A DNA stretch of 64,000 nucleotides from Nakamurella panacisegetis (GTDB lineage Bacteria > Actinomycetota > Actinomycetes > Mycobacteriales > Nakamurellaceae): NCBI RefSeq assembly GCF_900104535.1, contig NZ_LT629710.1, positions 3,259,501-3,323,500 of the forward strand, written 5' to 3'. Under the pieces are notes generated by a model. The model saw only the letters and a list, made by a program, of their open reading frames with translations. It ran no database searches and was not told where the DNA came from. Positions 26,438 through 35,737 of the stretch are shown here, piece after piece. Position 1 is the first letter of the stretch; each line of letters starts with the position of its first letter. A program made the position numbers and the translations under genes.

Positions 26438-27070
26438 ATGAACGACGACGACCGAGAAGAGCGACTTCGAGTCCTGGCCGCGCAGATCGCAGAGGTCGAG
26501 CGGTCTTCGACGGCGGAAGCCCCGGCCCCCGATCGCCCCGTCGGTGGTTCGGCCGCGGTTGGTGAGCAGGTCACCGCGGCGCGCGCGATCTGCCTCCGGC
26601 TGCTGGCCGTGGCCCCTCGTCCGCGGGCCGGGCTCGCACAGGCGATGAAACGCAAGGAAGTACCCGAAGATGTGGCGCAGGACGTTCTCGACTGGCTCAC
26701 CCAGGTCGGTCTGGTCGATGACGTCGCCTACGCGCACAGCTTCGTCCGTACCAAGCACCGCGACCGGGCGCTGAGCAGCGCGGCCCTGCGGACCGAGCTT
26801 CGGCGGCTCGGCGTCGACGACGAATCGATGGCCGACGCGGTCGAGACCGTTGACCAGCAGGCGGAGCGCACCCGGGCGGCGGAACTGATCGCCAAGCGGG
26901 TCGACGCCGCGATGGCGGTCGGTCCGTTGGCGGCCAAACGGCGTCTGCTGGGTCTGCTCGCCCGGCGGGGCTATCCCGCCGACATCGCGATCCCGGTGGT
27001 CGACCAGGCCATCGCCGGCTATCTGGACGGCGGCGATCGGTTCTCGTTGGCATCCTCGGACGCCGTCTGA
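26438..27070 (+). CDS. recX: Regulatory protein RecX
   Basis: A 210-residue RecX, which binds RecA filaments and limits their activity. The three-helix repeats are visible (ARAICLRLLAVAPRPRAGLA, VAQDVLDWLTQVGLVDDVAY, SSAALRTELRRLGVDDESMA, KRRLLGLLARRGYPADIAI). An N-terminal extension of about 45 charged residues precedes the first repeat. It lies 69 bases behind recA in the same direction, as in most actinobacteria, and is probably co-induced. Confidence 0.95.
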   Translation: MNDDDREERLRVLAAQIAEVERSSTAEAPAPDRPVGGSAAVGEQVTAARAICLRLLAVAPRPRAGLAQAMKRKEVPEDVAQDVLDWLTQVGLVDDVAYAHSFVRTKHRDRALSSAALRTELRRLGVDDESMADAVETVDQQAERTRAAELIAKRVDAAMAVGPLAAKRRLLGLLARRGYPADIAIPVVDQAIAGYLDGGDRFSLASSDAV

Positions 27071-27106
27071 ACGACGAACCACCGAGCCCACTTCACCTGT
27101 GCGCAG

Positions 27107-27268
27107 CGGGTCAGCTTGACCCGTCATGAGGACGTCCTTAACCTCAAAGTCACAGGAGAATCACGAAGCGCGCGCCGCGAGTCAGTGCGTGATCGATAGC
27201 GGTGCACCTTCGCCGCATTTGCCCACTTCATAGGGCCAAGCGGGGCAGACCTCCATAGGGCTGCCCCG
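27107..27268. terminator. Two hairpins between recX and rny
   Basis: CGGGTCA-GCT-TGACCCG at 27107-27123 is a perfect stem of seven bases, and CGGGGCAG...CTGCCCCG at 27241-27268 is a stem of eight with a 12-base loop. Neither has a U-tract. One of them may end the recA-recX transcript, and the remaining bases should hold the rny promoter. Confidence 0.4.
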
Positions 27269-27343
27269 AGATGGTCGACGCCCAGACGGCGTGCGCCCGC
27301 GATCCTCCCTCCGTCCACGGACGGCGACAACAAGGGAGGTGTC

Positions 27344-29224
27344 ATGCCGAACGCCTTGATAGTCGTTCTTGCCGTGGCGCTGGTGGTGGCTCTGGCCGCC
27401 TTGATAGTGATCCTCAAACGGCAAACTTCAGCGCCGACGCTCGACGAGAACGCAATCCGCAGGCTTTTGACCGAAACGATGGACGCATCCGGCTCACGGG
27501 AGTCGGCCGGACAACACGCGGCCACACCGACCGCCGAGCCGACGCCTGGAGGCCCACCCGCTCCGGTGGTCCTCAGTCCCGAGGATCGGGAAGCATTGAA
27601 TCTGCTCCGCCAGGAGGCCTCGGCCGCTGCGGCCGAGATCCGTCGCGTGGCGGCCGACGCTGCCGACTCGACGCGGGAACGATCGATCGCCGACGCGGCC
27701 CGGCTCCGAGCCGAAGCCCGGGCCGAGGCCGAGAAGACCATCGAGGCGGCCCGGTCAGAGGCCGCCGCGCTGCGCGCCGGCCTCCAGGCGGAACGCCACC
27801 GCCTCGCACAGGAGGCGATGGATGGGCTGGCCGTCGAGCGCCAGGAACTGCAGGACGCGCAGCAACGCCTGCGGGCGACGGCCGCGTTGCTCAACGACGA
27901 ACAGAAGGCACTGACGGCCGAACAGGAGCGCCTGCGCGCCGAACGACAGGAACTCAGTCAGTCGCGTTCCGCGGTCGAGTCCCGGGAGGGCGACCTCCGT
28001 CAGCAAGCCGCTGATCTGGCCGCCCGAGCGGCCGATCTGGACGCCCGCAGCGAGGAGTTGCAGCAGCAACTTCAGGCCGGTGCGGCCGAACTGACCCGGA
28101 TCTCCGGTCTCACCATCCCGGCCGCCCGGGCCGAGTTGCTGGCCTCGCAGGAGGACGCGGTCCGCCGCGACGCGGCGTTCATGATCCGCCGCGTGGAGAG
28201 CGAGGCCGAGGCCACGGCCAAGGTCCGGGCCAGGGCGATCGTGTCCGAGGCGGTGCAACGCGTCGCGTCCGACCAGACCGCGCAGACCGTCGTCTCGGTC
28301 GTGCATCTGCCGGCCGACGAGGTGAAGGGTCGGATCATCGGCCGTGAGGGCCGCAACATCCGGACGTTCGAGACGATCACCGGCGTCAACGTGATCATCG
28401 ACGACACCCCCGAGGCGGTGCTGCTGTCCTGTTTCGACCCGGTGCGCCGCGAGGTCGGACGCATCACCCTGCAGATGCTGATCGACGACGGCCGGATCCA
28501 CCCGCACCGGATCGAGGAGGCCTTCGAACGGGCCGGGGACGAGGTCGACGCGCTCTGTCGACGGGCCGCCGAGGACGCGATGCTCGATGTGGGAATCTCC
28601 GACCTGCATCCGGAACTGGTGAACCTGATCGGCCGGCTGAAGTACCGGACCTCCTACGGGCAGAACGTGTTGGGGCATCTGGTCGAGACCTCGCACATCG
28701 CGCGGATCATGGCGTCCGAGATGGGCATCGACCCGAAGATCGTGGCTCGCGGTGCCTTCCTGCACGACATCGGAAAGGCGTTGACCCACGAGGCCCAGGG
28801 ATCGCACGCCATTGTCGGAGCCGAGCTGGCCCGCAAGTACGGCGAATCCGAGGCGGTGGCCCACTGCATCGAGGCCCACCACGACGAGGTGCCTCCGAGC
28901 ACCGTCGAGGCCGTCCTGACCCAGGCTGCGGACTCCTGCTCCGGCGGCCGGCCGGGGGCACGCCGCGAGTCACTGGAGTCGTACGTCCAGCGGCTCGAGC
29001 GGATCGAGGCAATCGCCGGGGCGAAGAAGGGCGTGGAGAAGGTCTTCGCCATGCAGGCCGGTCGAGAACTGCGCGTGATGGTCAAGCCGGAGGTGGTCGA
29101 CGACCTCGAGGCCCATGTGTTGGCCCGCGAGGTGGCCAAGCAGATTGAAGAGGAGCTGACCTATCCCGGTCAGGTCCGGGTGACCGTCATCAGGGAGTCG
29201 CGGGCGACCGAAATCGCTCGCTGA
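27344..29224 (+). CDS. rny: Ribonuclease Y
   Basis: A 626-residue membrane-anchored endoribonuclease that initiates mRNA decay. One membrane segment at about 4-23 (ALIVVLAVALVVALAALIVI) is followed by a long coiled coil (about 85-300, rich in Ala, Arg and Glu), a KH domain (GRIIGREGRNIRTFETITGV), and an HD domain with the metal pair H474-D475 in FLHDIGKAL and AHCIEAHHDEVPP. Length is slightly above the usual 520 because the N-terminal linker is Pro/Ala-rich. The recX-rny order matches many actinobacteria. Confidence 0.95.
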   Translation: MPNALIVVLAVALVVALAALIVILKRQTSAPTLDENAIRRLLTETMDASGSRESAGQHAATPTAEPTPGGPPAPVVLSPEDREALNLLRQEASAAAAEIRRVAADAADSTRERSIADAARLRAEARAEAEKTIEAARSEAAALRAGLQAERHRLAQEAMDGLAVERQELQDAQQRLRATAALLNDEQKALTAEQERLRAERQELSQSRSAVESREGDLRQQAADLAARAADLDARSEELQQQLQAGAAELTRISGLTIPAARAELLASQEDAVRRDAAFMIRRVESEAEATAKVRARAIVSEAVQRVASDQTAQTVVSVVHLPADEVKGRIIGREGRNIRTFETITGVNVIIDDTPEAVLLSCFDPVRREVGRITLQMLIDDGRIHPHRIEEAFERAGDEVDALCRRAAEDAMLDVGISDLHPELVNLIGRLKYRTSYGQNVLGHLVETSHIARIMASEMGIDPKIVARGAFLHDIGKALTHEAQGSHAIVGAELARKYGESEAVAHCIEAHHDEVPPSTVEAVLTQAADSCSGGRPGARRESLESYVQRLERIEAIAGAKKGVEKVFAMQAGRELRVMVKPEVVDDLEAHVLAREVAKQIEEELTYPGQVRVTVIRESRATEIAR

Positions 29225-29295
29225 ATCGAATCGCAGGTCCGGCGCCCCGATCGCATCAGCGGCCGGGGCGCAGGGCGTCTCAGGGGCGGTTCGGA

Positions 29296-30093
29296 TCAGG
29301 CGGCCTGCGGGCCGCGGCCGCTGCCGACCGGCCCGGCGAAGACCTGCGCGATGTCCAGCCACTGGTCGGCCGGCCCATCGGTCGCGACGAGCGCGAGGTC
29401 GTCACGGTGGCGCCGCTGGGTGACCAGGAGACAGAAGTCCAGAGCCGGTCCGCTGATCCGGTCGCGGGCCTTCGCCGGTCCCCACGTCCAGGAAGCGCCG
29501 TCCGGAGCGATCAGTTCGACGCGGAATACGGACGGCGGATTGCGCAGTCCGCGGAGGGAGAACGCGAAGTCGCGGGTTTGTAGCCCCAACTCCGCCACAT
29601 GCTTCAGGCGAGGAGTGGCCACCGGGCCCAGCCCGAGCGCATCGGTGACGTCAAGGCCGTGGGCCCAGGTCTCCATGAGCCGGGACGAGGCCAGCTCGGC
29701 GGCGCCAAGGGGGGGACCGAACCAGGGGATCCGGGCGTCGGGCGGCAGTTCGTACAGCGCGTTGAGCAGGTCGGACCGGCCCTTGCGCCAGGTCTCCAGC
29801 AACTCCGCCGCCTCGCGGCCGGACTCCGAGGTCGCTGCGGCGTCGATCGCGGCGTGCGGATCGGGGCCGAGCGCTTCGGTCTGCCGGGTGAATCCGGCCG
29901 GATCCCGGCAGGCGGAGGTAGTGATCCGGTCGGTCCACAGCAGGTGGCCGATCTGATGCGCGATGGTCCAGCCCGGGGAGGGGGTCGGGGTGGACAGGTC
30001 CACGCCGTCGCCGCTCACCAGGTCGTCCAACTGGTTGCCTTCGGCCTCGAGGTCTATGAGTGCGAGCGTGAGTTCTTCCGTTGTCGCCGCCAT
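29296..30093 (-). CDS. TIGR03084-family (DinB/maleylpyruvate-isomerase-like) protein
   Basis: A 265-residue protein. The N-terminal half is the metal-binding DinB-like four-helix fold: the histidines in WTIAHQIGHLLWTD and in RLMETWAHGLDVTDALG sit where the metal ligands lie. The C-terminal half (FRVELIAPDGASWTWGP, LDFCLLVTQRRHRDDL) is the SCP2-like part of the actinobacterial TIGR03084 group. Members may act with mycothiol as thiol-dependent isomerases or transferases; substrate unknown. It is transcribed on its own and is convergent with rny. Confidence 0.85.
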   Translation of the reverse strand: MAATTEELTLALIDLEAEGNQLDDLVSGDGVDLSTPTPSPGWTIAHQIGHLLWTDRITTSACRDPAGFTRQTEALGPDPHAAIDAAATSESGREAAELLETWRKGRSDLLNALYELPPDARIPWFGPPLGAAELASSRLMETWAHGLDVTDALGLGPVATPRLKHVAELGLQTRDFAFSLRGLRNPPSVFRVELIAPDGASWTWGPAKARDRISGPALDFCLLVTQRRHRDDLALVATDGPADQWLDIAQVFAGPVGSGRGPQAA

Positions 30094-30256
30094 GTTCGCT
30101 CCTTCGCCATCCGTGAGTCTCGGACCGGCCGCGCCGACGCCATCGAGAGCGGCCGGGACACAGCTCTACCCCTGTGGTTCGCAGGCAGCAGCCCTCAGGG
30201 TTTGGTGGTTGGCGTGACTTTTCTGCGCCGTCGCGGACCAGCCCGGCAGCTCGGGC

Positions 30257-31141
30257 CTATGGAACGGCACCGCCGATGACGAGGCCGGCCGATCCGGCAC
30301 CCGGGGTGTCCTGCGGGCCGCCCGGTCGTTGTCCGCCGCGGGTCCGCAGACGACGTTCCAGATACGACGCGGCCAGGCCGAGTGCCAGGTTCAACGCAAT
30401 GTAGATCGCGGCGATCACGACGTAGGTGGGCAACAGGTTCTTGTAGAAGCTGGCCGCCGTGCCGCCGGCCCGTCGCAACTCGACGTATCCGACCAGGATT
30501 CCACCCAGGGCCGTGTCCTTCAGGATCACCACCATCTGGCTGACCACCGACGGCAGCATGACGGTGACGGCCTGCGGCAGCAGGATGGCCGTCATGGTCT
30601 GGGACTTCGTCAGGCCGATCGCGGCCGCGGCTTCGGATTGACCTCGGGGCAGCGAACGAAGACCGGCCCTGACGATCTCGGCCAGCACCGAGCCGTTGTA
30701 GAGCACCAGTCCGATCACCACGCCGGCCAATGGGCTGGAGGCGGAGAACAGCGTGAACCACAGGGTGAAGGCGAACAGCATCAGGATCAGCACTGGGATG
30801 GCCCGGAAGAACTCCACCACCACCCCGGCCGGCCAGCGGATCCAGGCGTGGTCGGACATCCGCGCGATACCGAGCAGGGCACTGATCGGCAGCGCGATGA
30901 CGACACTGAGCAGCGCCGCCTTGACGGTGTTCCACAGGCCGGGGAGCAGGTAGGTCGTCCAGGTCGAGCCCTGGGTGAACGGCTTCCATTTCGCCCAGTC
31001 CAACTGACCCTTGCTGCCGAGCACCGACAGCATCCACCACAGGGCCGCGAGCAGCAGCGCGGCGAACAGCACGGACAGCACCAGGTTCAACCGCCGCGCC
31101 CGCGGGCCGGGAGCGTCGTAGAGGACGGTCGGTTCGGTCAT
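30257..31141 (-). CDS. gluD: Glutamate ABC transporter permease GluD
   Basis: A 294-residue permease of the polar amino acid uptake family with about five membrane segments. The ATPase-contact loop reads EIVRAGLRSLPRGQSEAAAAIGLTKSQTM, the EAA motif. The C-terminal 25 residues are a hydrophilic Gly/Pro tail. A much longer frame exists, but the ATG at 31141 overlaps the gluC stop (ATGA), which fixes the start. It is the last gene of the gluA-gluB-gluC-gluD unit and probably pairs with GluC as the membrane channel. Confidence 0.93.
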   Translation of the reverse strand: MTEPTVLYDAPGPRARRLNLVLSVLFAALLLAALWWMLSVLGSKGQLDWAKWKPFTQGSTWTTYLLPGLWNTVKAALLSVVIALPISALLGIARMSDHAWIRWPAGVVVEFFRAIPVLILMLFAFTLWFTLFSASSPLAGVVIGLVLYNGSVLAEIVRAGLRSLPRGQSEAAAAIGLTKSQTMTAILLPQAVTVMLPSVVSQMVVILKDTALGGILVGYVELRRAGGTAASFYKNLLPTYVVIAAIYIALNLALGLAASYLERRLRTRGGQRPGGPQDTPGAGSAGLVIGGAVP

Positions 31142-31839
31142 CGGTGCACCGCCACTCGTTTGGCCACCCAGCCGAGCAGCAGCCCGATCGGCAGCGTCAG
31201 GGCGATGAAGCCGAAGGCGATCACCAGGAACACCGCGGTGAACTTGTCCGACTCGTTCTCGACGAGGGTGTTCATCAGCAGGGCAGCCTCGGCCACGCCG
31301 ATGGCCGAGGCCACCGTGGTGTTCTTGGTCAGCGCGATCAGCACGCTGGCCAGGGGGGCGATCACCGCTCGGAAGGCCTGTGGCAGCACGATGATGCCCA
31401 GGACCTGGGTGAACTTCATCCCGATGGCCCGGGCGGCCTCGGCCTGCCCGGGCGGCACCGTGTTGATGCCGGACCGGATCGCATCCGAGACGAAAGTCGA
31501 GGTGTAGAGCACAAGGCCGAGGACGGCGAGCCGGAAGTTCTGGGTGTCCAGGAAGCCCTGCGGGTTCACCCTGGGCTGCCGGGACGCGAGCTTCAGGCCG
31601 AGTTGGGAGTACAGCACCTGCGACATCATGATGATGATCACCGTGAGCGGGATGTTCCGGACGATGTTCACGTAACCGGCGGCGAAGCCCCTCATCAGGG
31701 GCACCGGGCAGACGCGCATGGTGGCCAGCACGGTGCCGAGGACCAGCGACCCGATGGCCGCCCAGAAGGTGAGCTGGACCGTCACCCAGAACGCGGCCCA
31801 GATGTCGTACTTCGGATTCGACAGGAAGTCGAAATTCAC
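31138..31839 (-). CDS. gluC: Glutamate ABC transporter permease GluC
   Basis: A 233-residue permease with about five membrane segments and the EAA loop SGINTVPPGQAEAARAIGMKFTQ. The N-terminal segment AAFWVTVQLTFWAAIGSLVLG is the usual first helix of the HisM/GlnP group. It lies 100 bases after gluB and is translationally coupled to gluD. Confidence 0.93.
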   Translation of the reverse strand: MNFDFLSNPKYDIWAAFWVTVQLTFWAAIGSLVLGTVLATMRVCPVPLMRGFAAGYVNIVRNIPLTVIIIMMSQVLYSQLGLKLASRQPRVNPQGFLDTQNFRLAVLGLVLYTSTFVSDAIRSGINTVPPGQAEAARAIGMKFTQVLGIIVLPQAFRAVIAPLASVLIALTKNTTVASAIGVAEAALLMNTLVENESDKFTAVFLVIAFGFIALTLPIGLLLGWVAKRVAVHR

Positions 31840-31939
31840 GCCTCAGCCATCCTTTCGCGGACAGTACCAACGACTCTCGATGCACGACACGGGAGCGCGG
31901 CGCCGCCGGGCGATCGGCGTCCGGCGGCGCCGAACGCGG

Positions 31940-32905
31940 TCAACCGACGGTGGGAGCGGCGGGAATCTTGTAACCGGACGGGCCGACGGTGGATTCCAGG
32001 GCCTTCTTCCAGGAGCCGTCGGCAATCATCTTCTTGATTGCGCTGTTGATGGCGGCGGTTCCGGCGGTGTCACCCTTCTTCAGTCCGATGCCGTAGTTCT
32101 CGTCCGAGAATCCGCTGCCGACCACCTTGAACTCGCCCGGTGACTGCGCAGCGAACCCGGCCAGGATCACGTCGTCGGTGGTCACGGCGTCGACCACCCC
32201 GGTCTTGAGTGCCTCGACGCACTCGGCGTAGGTGCCGTACTCCTGCAGCGCCACGTCGGCGGCGTACTTGTCCTTCACCTTCTGGGCCGAGGTCGACCCG
32301 GTGACCGAGCAGAGGATCTTGCCCTTCATGGCCTCCGGGCCGGTGATGTCGGTGTTGTCCGCCTTGACCAGCAGATCCTGATGGGCCACGAAGTAGGGGC
32401 CGGCGAAGTCGACCTTCTGCTTGCGGGTATCGGTGATCGAGTAGGTGGCCACGATGAAGTCGACCTCACCGCGCTCGATCAGCCCTTCACGCTCGGCCGA
32501 CTTCGACTCCTTGAAGGTGATGCCCGACGCCTCGACGCCGAGTTGCTTGGCCACGTACTTGGCCACTTCGACGTCGAAGCCGCCGAACGATCCGTCCGGG
32601 TTCTTCAGGGCCAGACCGGGTTGGTCGAACTTGATGCCGATCACCAGCTTGGCGGTCTTGGCGTCGGCCAGGACCTTCGACGCCGTCCCGGTCCCGGCCG
32701 ATGCGCTGGACTGCGGGGCACCGGCCGAGCTCGATGATGCGGCCGGAGCGCTCGACGAAGCGGCCGGTGCACTCGAGGAGCCGGCGGTCGCGGAGGAGGT
32801 GCTGGAACTGCCGCAGGCGCTCGCGACCAGGGCGACGACGGTCGCGCCGGCGGCGAGCAGACCGGCGCGCAGCCGACGGCGGTGAGCTGGGGGTGGCGTC
32901 TTCAT
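31940..32905 (-). CDS. gluB: Glutamate-binding lipoprotein GluB
   Basis: A 321-residue extracytoplasmic binding protein of the glutamate/aspartate/glutamine type. The lipoprotein signal ends in the lipobox VASAC with the acylated cysteine at residue 31. A Ser/Ala-rich tether (about 32-73) leads to the binding domain, with LVIGIKFDQPGLALKNPDG, GFDVEVAKYVA, RGEVDFIVATYSITDTRK and YFVAHQDLLVK. It hands substrate to GluC/GluD. Confidence 0.95.
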   Translation of the reverse strand: MKTPPPAHRRRLRAGLLAAGATVVALVASACGSSSTSSATAGSSSAPAASSSAPAASSSSAGAPQSSASAGTGTASKVLADAKTAKLVIGIKFDQPGLALKNPDGSFGGFDVEVAKYVAKQLGVEASGITFKESKSAEREGLIERGEVDFIVATYSITDTRKQKVDFAGPYFVAHQDLLVKADNTDITGPEAMKGKILCSVTGSTSAQKVKDKYAADVALQEYGTYAECVEALKTGVVDAVTTDDVILAGFAAQSPGEFKVVGSGFSDENYGIGLKKGDTAGTAAINSAIKKMIADGSWKKALESTVGPSGYKIPAAPTVG

Positions 32906-33004
32906 GAGGGTTCCTTCCGGTGTGACGTGCCGGTCGATCCAGCACGGTGGAACGGATGCGAGTGCGACCCCGGGGCCGGGAGCCGACGGCCGAGCCCCGG
33001 GTGG

Positions 33005-33805
33005 TCAGTGGGGGAGGATCTTGGACAGAAAGTCCTTGGCGCGGGCCGACTTCGGGGCCGAGAAGAACTCGTCCGGACCGGCATCCTCGACGATCTCGCC
33101 GTCGGACATGAACACCACGCGGTCGGCCGCCCTGCGGGCGAAGCCCATCTCGTGGGTGACGACCAGCATGGTCATCCCGTCACGGGCCAGGGACGTCATC
33201 ACGTCCAGGACCTCGCCGACCATCTCCGGATCGAGGGCACTGGTCGGCTCGTCGAACAGCATGACCTTGGGCTTCATGGCCAGGGCCCGGGCGATGGCCA
33301 CCCGCTGTTGCTGGCCGCCGGAGAGCTGAGCGGGCAGCTTCGAGCGCTGCGAGGCGATCCCTACGCGTTCCAGCAGGGACATGCCGAGCTCCTCGGCGGC
33401 CGTCTTGCTCATCCCGTGGACCTTGACCGGCCCCAGGGTGACGTTCTCCAGGATGGTCTTGTGCGCGAACAGATTGAACGACTGGAACACCATCCCGACG
33501 TCGGCCCGGAGTCGGGCCAGCGCCCTTCCCTCGGCCGGAAGGGCCGTCCCGTCGATCCGAATCGTGCCGGAATCGACCGGTTCGAGACGATTGATGGTGC
33601 GGCACAGAGTCGATTTCCCGGATCCGGACGGCCCGAGAACCACCATCACCTGACCGGACGGCACGTCCAGTCGGATCCCCTTGAGCACGTGGAGATCGCC
33701 GAAATGCTTCTCCACGTCGATGATCTCGATCATCGGTCGGACGGGTTCGTCCCCGGCTCGCTCCGGCGGAGCGGCCGGGCCGGCTCTTTCCGAATTGCTC
33801 GTCAC
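33005..33805 (-). CDS. gluA: Glutamate ABC transporter ATPase GluA
   Basis: A 266-residue ABC ATPase. Walker A is GPSGSGKST (about 58-66), the Q-loop [14 protein letters not shown], signature [15 protein letters not shown], Walker [15 protein letters not shown] and the H-loop VVTHEMGFA are all complete. The first 24 residues (to [12 protein letters not shown]) are an extension; the GTG at 33805 follows GGAGACACT, while the internal ATG at 33733 would give the standard length of 242. It heads the gluABCD unit and is divergent from miaB. Confidence 0.95.
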   Translation of the reverse strand: MTSNSERAGPAAPPERAGDEPVRPMIEIIDVEKHFGDLHVLKGIRLDVPSGQVMVVLGPSGSGKSTLCRTINRLEPVDSGTIRIDGTALPAEGRALARLRADVGMVFQSFNLFAHKTILENVTLGPVKVHGMSKTAAEELGMSLLERVGIASQRSKLPAQLSGGQQQRVAIARALAMKPKVMLFDEPTSALDPEMVGEVLDVMTSLARDGMTMLVVTHEMGFARRAADRVVFMSDGEIVEDAGPDEFFSAPKSARAKDFLSKILPH

Positions 33806-34043
33806 AGTGTCTCCATGGGTCTCATCGCTGGAGGTTCCGTTCGCCGAAATCGAATACGGCGTTCTTTCGACCTTGGCAGAGGAAATGACTTCGAGAGCGA
33901 ATACGCCTCACATGGTAATCAAACCTTTACTCAGCGATCGCGGCCGGGTGGAATACGCGGCCGGGCCGCGCCGCGTCCCCGCTCGCGCCGGCCGACCGCC
34001 GGATGGCCCGGACACGGCCCGACGCGGACGTACCCTGATCTGC

Positions 34044-35579
34044 GTGAGTGTTGCCACGACCACCCCGACCACGACCGTTGACGTCGCCCCCGACGTGCCG
34101 CGCAGCTACCAGGTGCGCACCTACGGCTGCCAGATGAACGTCCACGACTCCGAACGTCTCTCCGGGCTGCTCGAGCAGGCCGGCTATCGTGCGGCCGCCG
34201 ACGGTGAGGACGCCGACGTCGTCGTGTTCAACACCTGCGCCGTCCGGGAGAACGCCGACAACAAGCTCTACGGCAACCTGGGCATGCTCGCCCCGAAGAA
34301 GACCAGCAAGCCCGGCATGCAGATCGCCGTCGGCGGTTGTCTGGCCCAGAAGGACCGCAGCGAGATCATCCGCCGCGCGCCGTGGGTCGATGTGGTGTTC
34401 GGGACCCACAACGTCGGCTCGTTGCCGACCCTGCTGGAGCGGGCCCGTCACAACAACGAGGCGCAGCTCGAGATCCTGGACTCGCTGGAGGTCTTCCCCT
34501 CGTCGCTACCGGCCAAACGGGACTCGGCCTCGTCGGCCTGGGTGTCGATCTCGGTGGGCTGCAACAACACCTGCACCTTCTGCATCGTCCCGGCACTGCG
34601 CGGCAAGGAAACCGATCGGCGGCCGGGAGACATCCTGGCCGAGGTCGGCATGTTGGCCGCCGAGGGTGTGCTGGAGGTGACTCTGCTCGGTCAGAACGTG
34701 AACTCCTACGGTGCCGAGTTCGGCGATCGCGGCGCGTTCGCGGACCTGCTGCGGGCCTGCGGGCGGATCGAGGGCATCGAGCGGGTTCGATTCACCTCCC
34801 CGCACCCACGCGACTTCACCACCGACGTGATCACCGCGATGGCCCAGACGCCCAACGTCTGCCACCAGTTGCACATGCCGCTGCAATCGGGGTCCGACCG
34901 GATCCTGAAGGCGATGCGCCGTTCCTACCGCAGCGAGCGGTACCTGAAGATCCTGGACGAGGTCCGCGGGGCCATGCCGGACGCCGCGATCAGCACCGAC
35001 ATCATCGTCGGCTTCCCGGGGGAGACCGAGGAGGACTTCCAACGGACGCTGGACGTCGCCGAGCAGTCACGGTTCGCGACCGCGTTCACCTTCCAGTACT
35101 CGCCCCGCCCGGGTACGCCAGCCGCCACGATGCCCGATCAGGTTCCTCCGGAGGTCGTCACCGAGCGCTATCAGCGCCTCAAGGCGGTCATCGACGCCTC
35201 TGCGCTGGCCGGCAACCGCGACCAGATCGGACGAACGGTGGAGGTGCTGGTCGCGGCCGGGGAGGGGCGCAAGGACAGCGCCACCCACCGGCTGTCCGGA
35301 CGGGCCAGGGACGGCCGCCTGGTGCACTTCGCTGCGGTCGGCGACGCCGTCGACCGCGCGGTCCGGCCGGGTGACGTGGTGACCACCGCGATCACCCAGG
35401 CCGCCCCCTACCACCTGGTGGCCGACGGCCCGGTGCTGACCCATCGCCGCACCTTGGCCGGCGACCGGTTCGCCGACGGCATGACGCCGCGCACCCCGGG
35501 CGTCGGTCTCGGTCTGCCCACGTTCGGTCGGACGGCCACGCCGGCTCCAGCGCCCGAGACCGGCTGCTCGACCTGCTGA
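34044..35579 (+). CDS. miaB: tRNA-2-methylthio-N6-dimethylallyladenosine synthase
   Basis: A 511-residue radical-SAM methylthiotransferase that adds a methylthio group to i6A37 of tRNA, the step after MiaA. The N-terminal UPF0004 domain has its three cysteines ([20 protein letters not shown]), the SAM cluster is C173-x3-C177-x2-C180 in [13 protein letters not shown], and a TRAM domain starts near residue 390. The tail is Pro/Thr-rich and ends in CSTC. The frame is open much further upstream; GTG 34044 is chosen because a TACCCT -10-like element lies eight bases before it, as for a leaderless message. Its final bases belong to a 20-base tandem repeat. Confidence 0.94.
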   Translation: MSVATTTPTTTVDVAPDVPRSYQVRTYGCQMNVHDSERLSGLLEQAGYRAAADGEDADVVVFNTCAVRENADNKLYGNLGMLAPKKTSKPGMQIAVGGCLAQKDRSEIIRRAPWVDVVFGTHNVGSLPTLLERARHNNEAQLEILDSLEVFPSSLPAKRDSASSAWVSISVGCNNTCTFCIVPALRGKETDRRPGDILAEVGMLAAEGVLEVTLLGQNVNSYGAEFGDRGAFADLLRACGRIEGIERVRFTSPHPRDFTTDVITAMAQTPNVCHQLHMPLQSGSDRILKAMRRSYRSERYLKILDEVRGAMPDAAISTDIIVGFPGETEEDFQRTLDVAEQSRFATAFTFQYSPRPGTPAATMPDQVPPEVVTERYQRLKAVIDASALAGNRDQIGRTVEVLVAAGEGRKDSATHRLSGRARDGRLVHFAAVGDAVDRAVRPGDVVTTAITQAAPYHLVADGPVLTHRRTLAGDRFADGMTPRTPGVGLGLPTFGRTATPAPAPETGCSTC

Positions 35580-35690
35580 GACGAAGAATGACCTGCTGAG
35601 ACGAAGAATGACCAGCTGAGAAGACGGATGACCAGCTGAGACGACGGATGCCCGGCTGAGACGGCGGATGTCCGTTTGAGACGGCAGTGC
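35571..35690. repeat. 20-bp tandem repeat starting in the miaB stop region
   Basis: Six consecutive units of exactly 20 bases. The first unit, ACCTGCTGAG-ACGAAGAATG, includes the last codons and stop of miaB; the second is identical; units 3 to 6 decay stepwise (ACCAGCTGAG-AAGACGGATG to TCCGTTTGAG-ACGGCAGTGC). The gradient suggests growth at the gene-proximal end. No spacer, so not CRISPR. Confidence 0.93.
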
Positions 35691-35737
35691 CCCGCTCGAG
35701 ATCGAGCGGTGCACCGTCATGGTTGAGGTGGAGTCGG

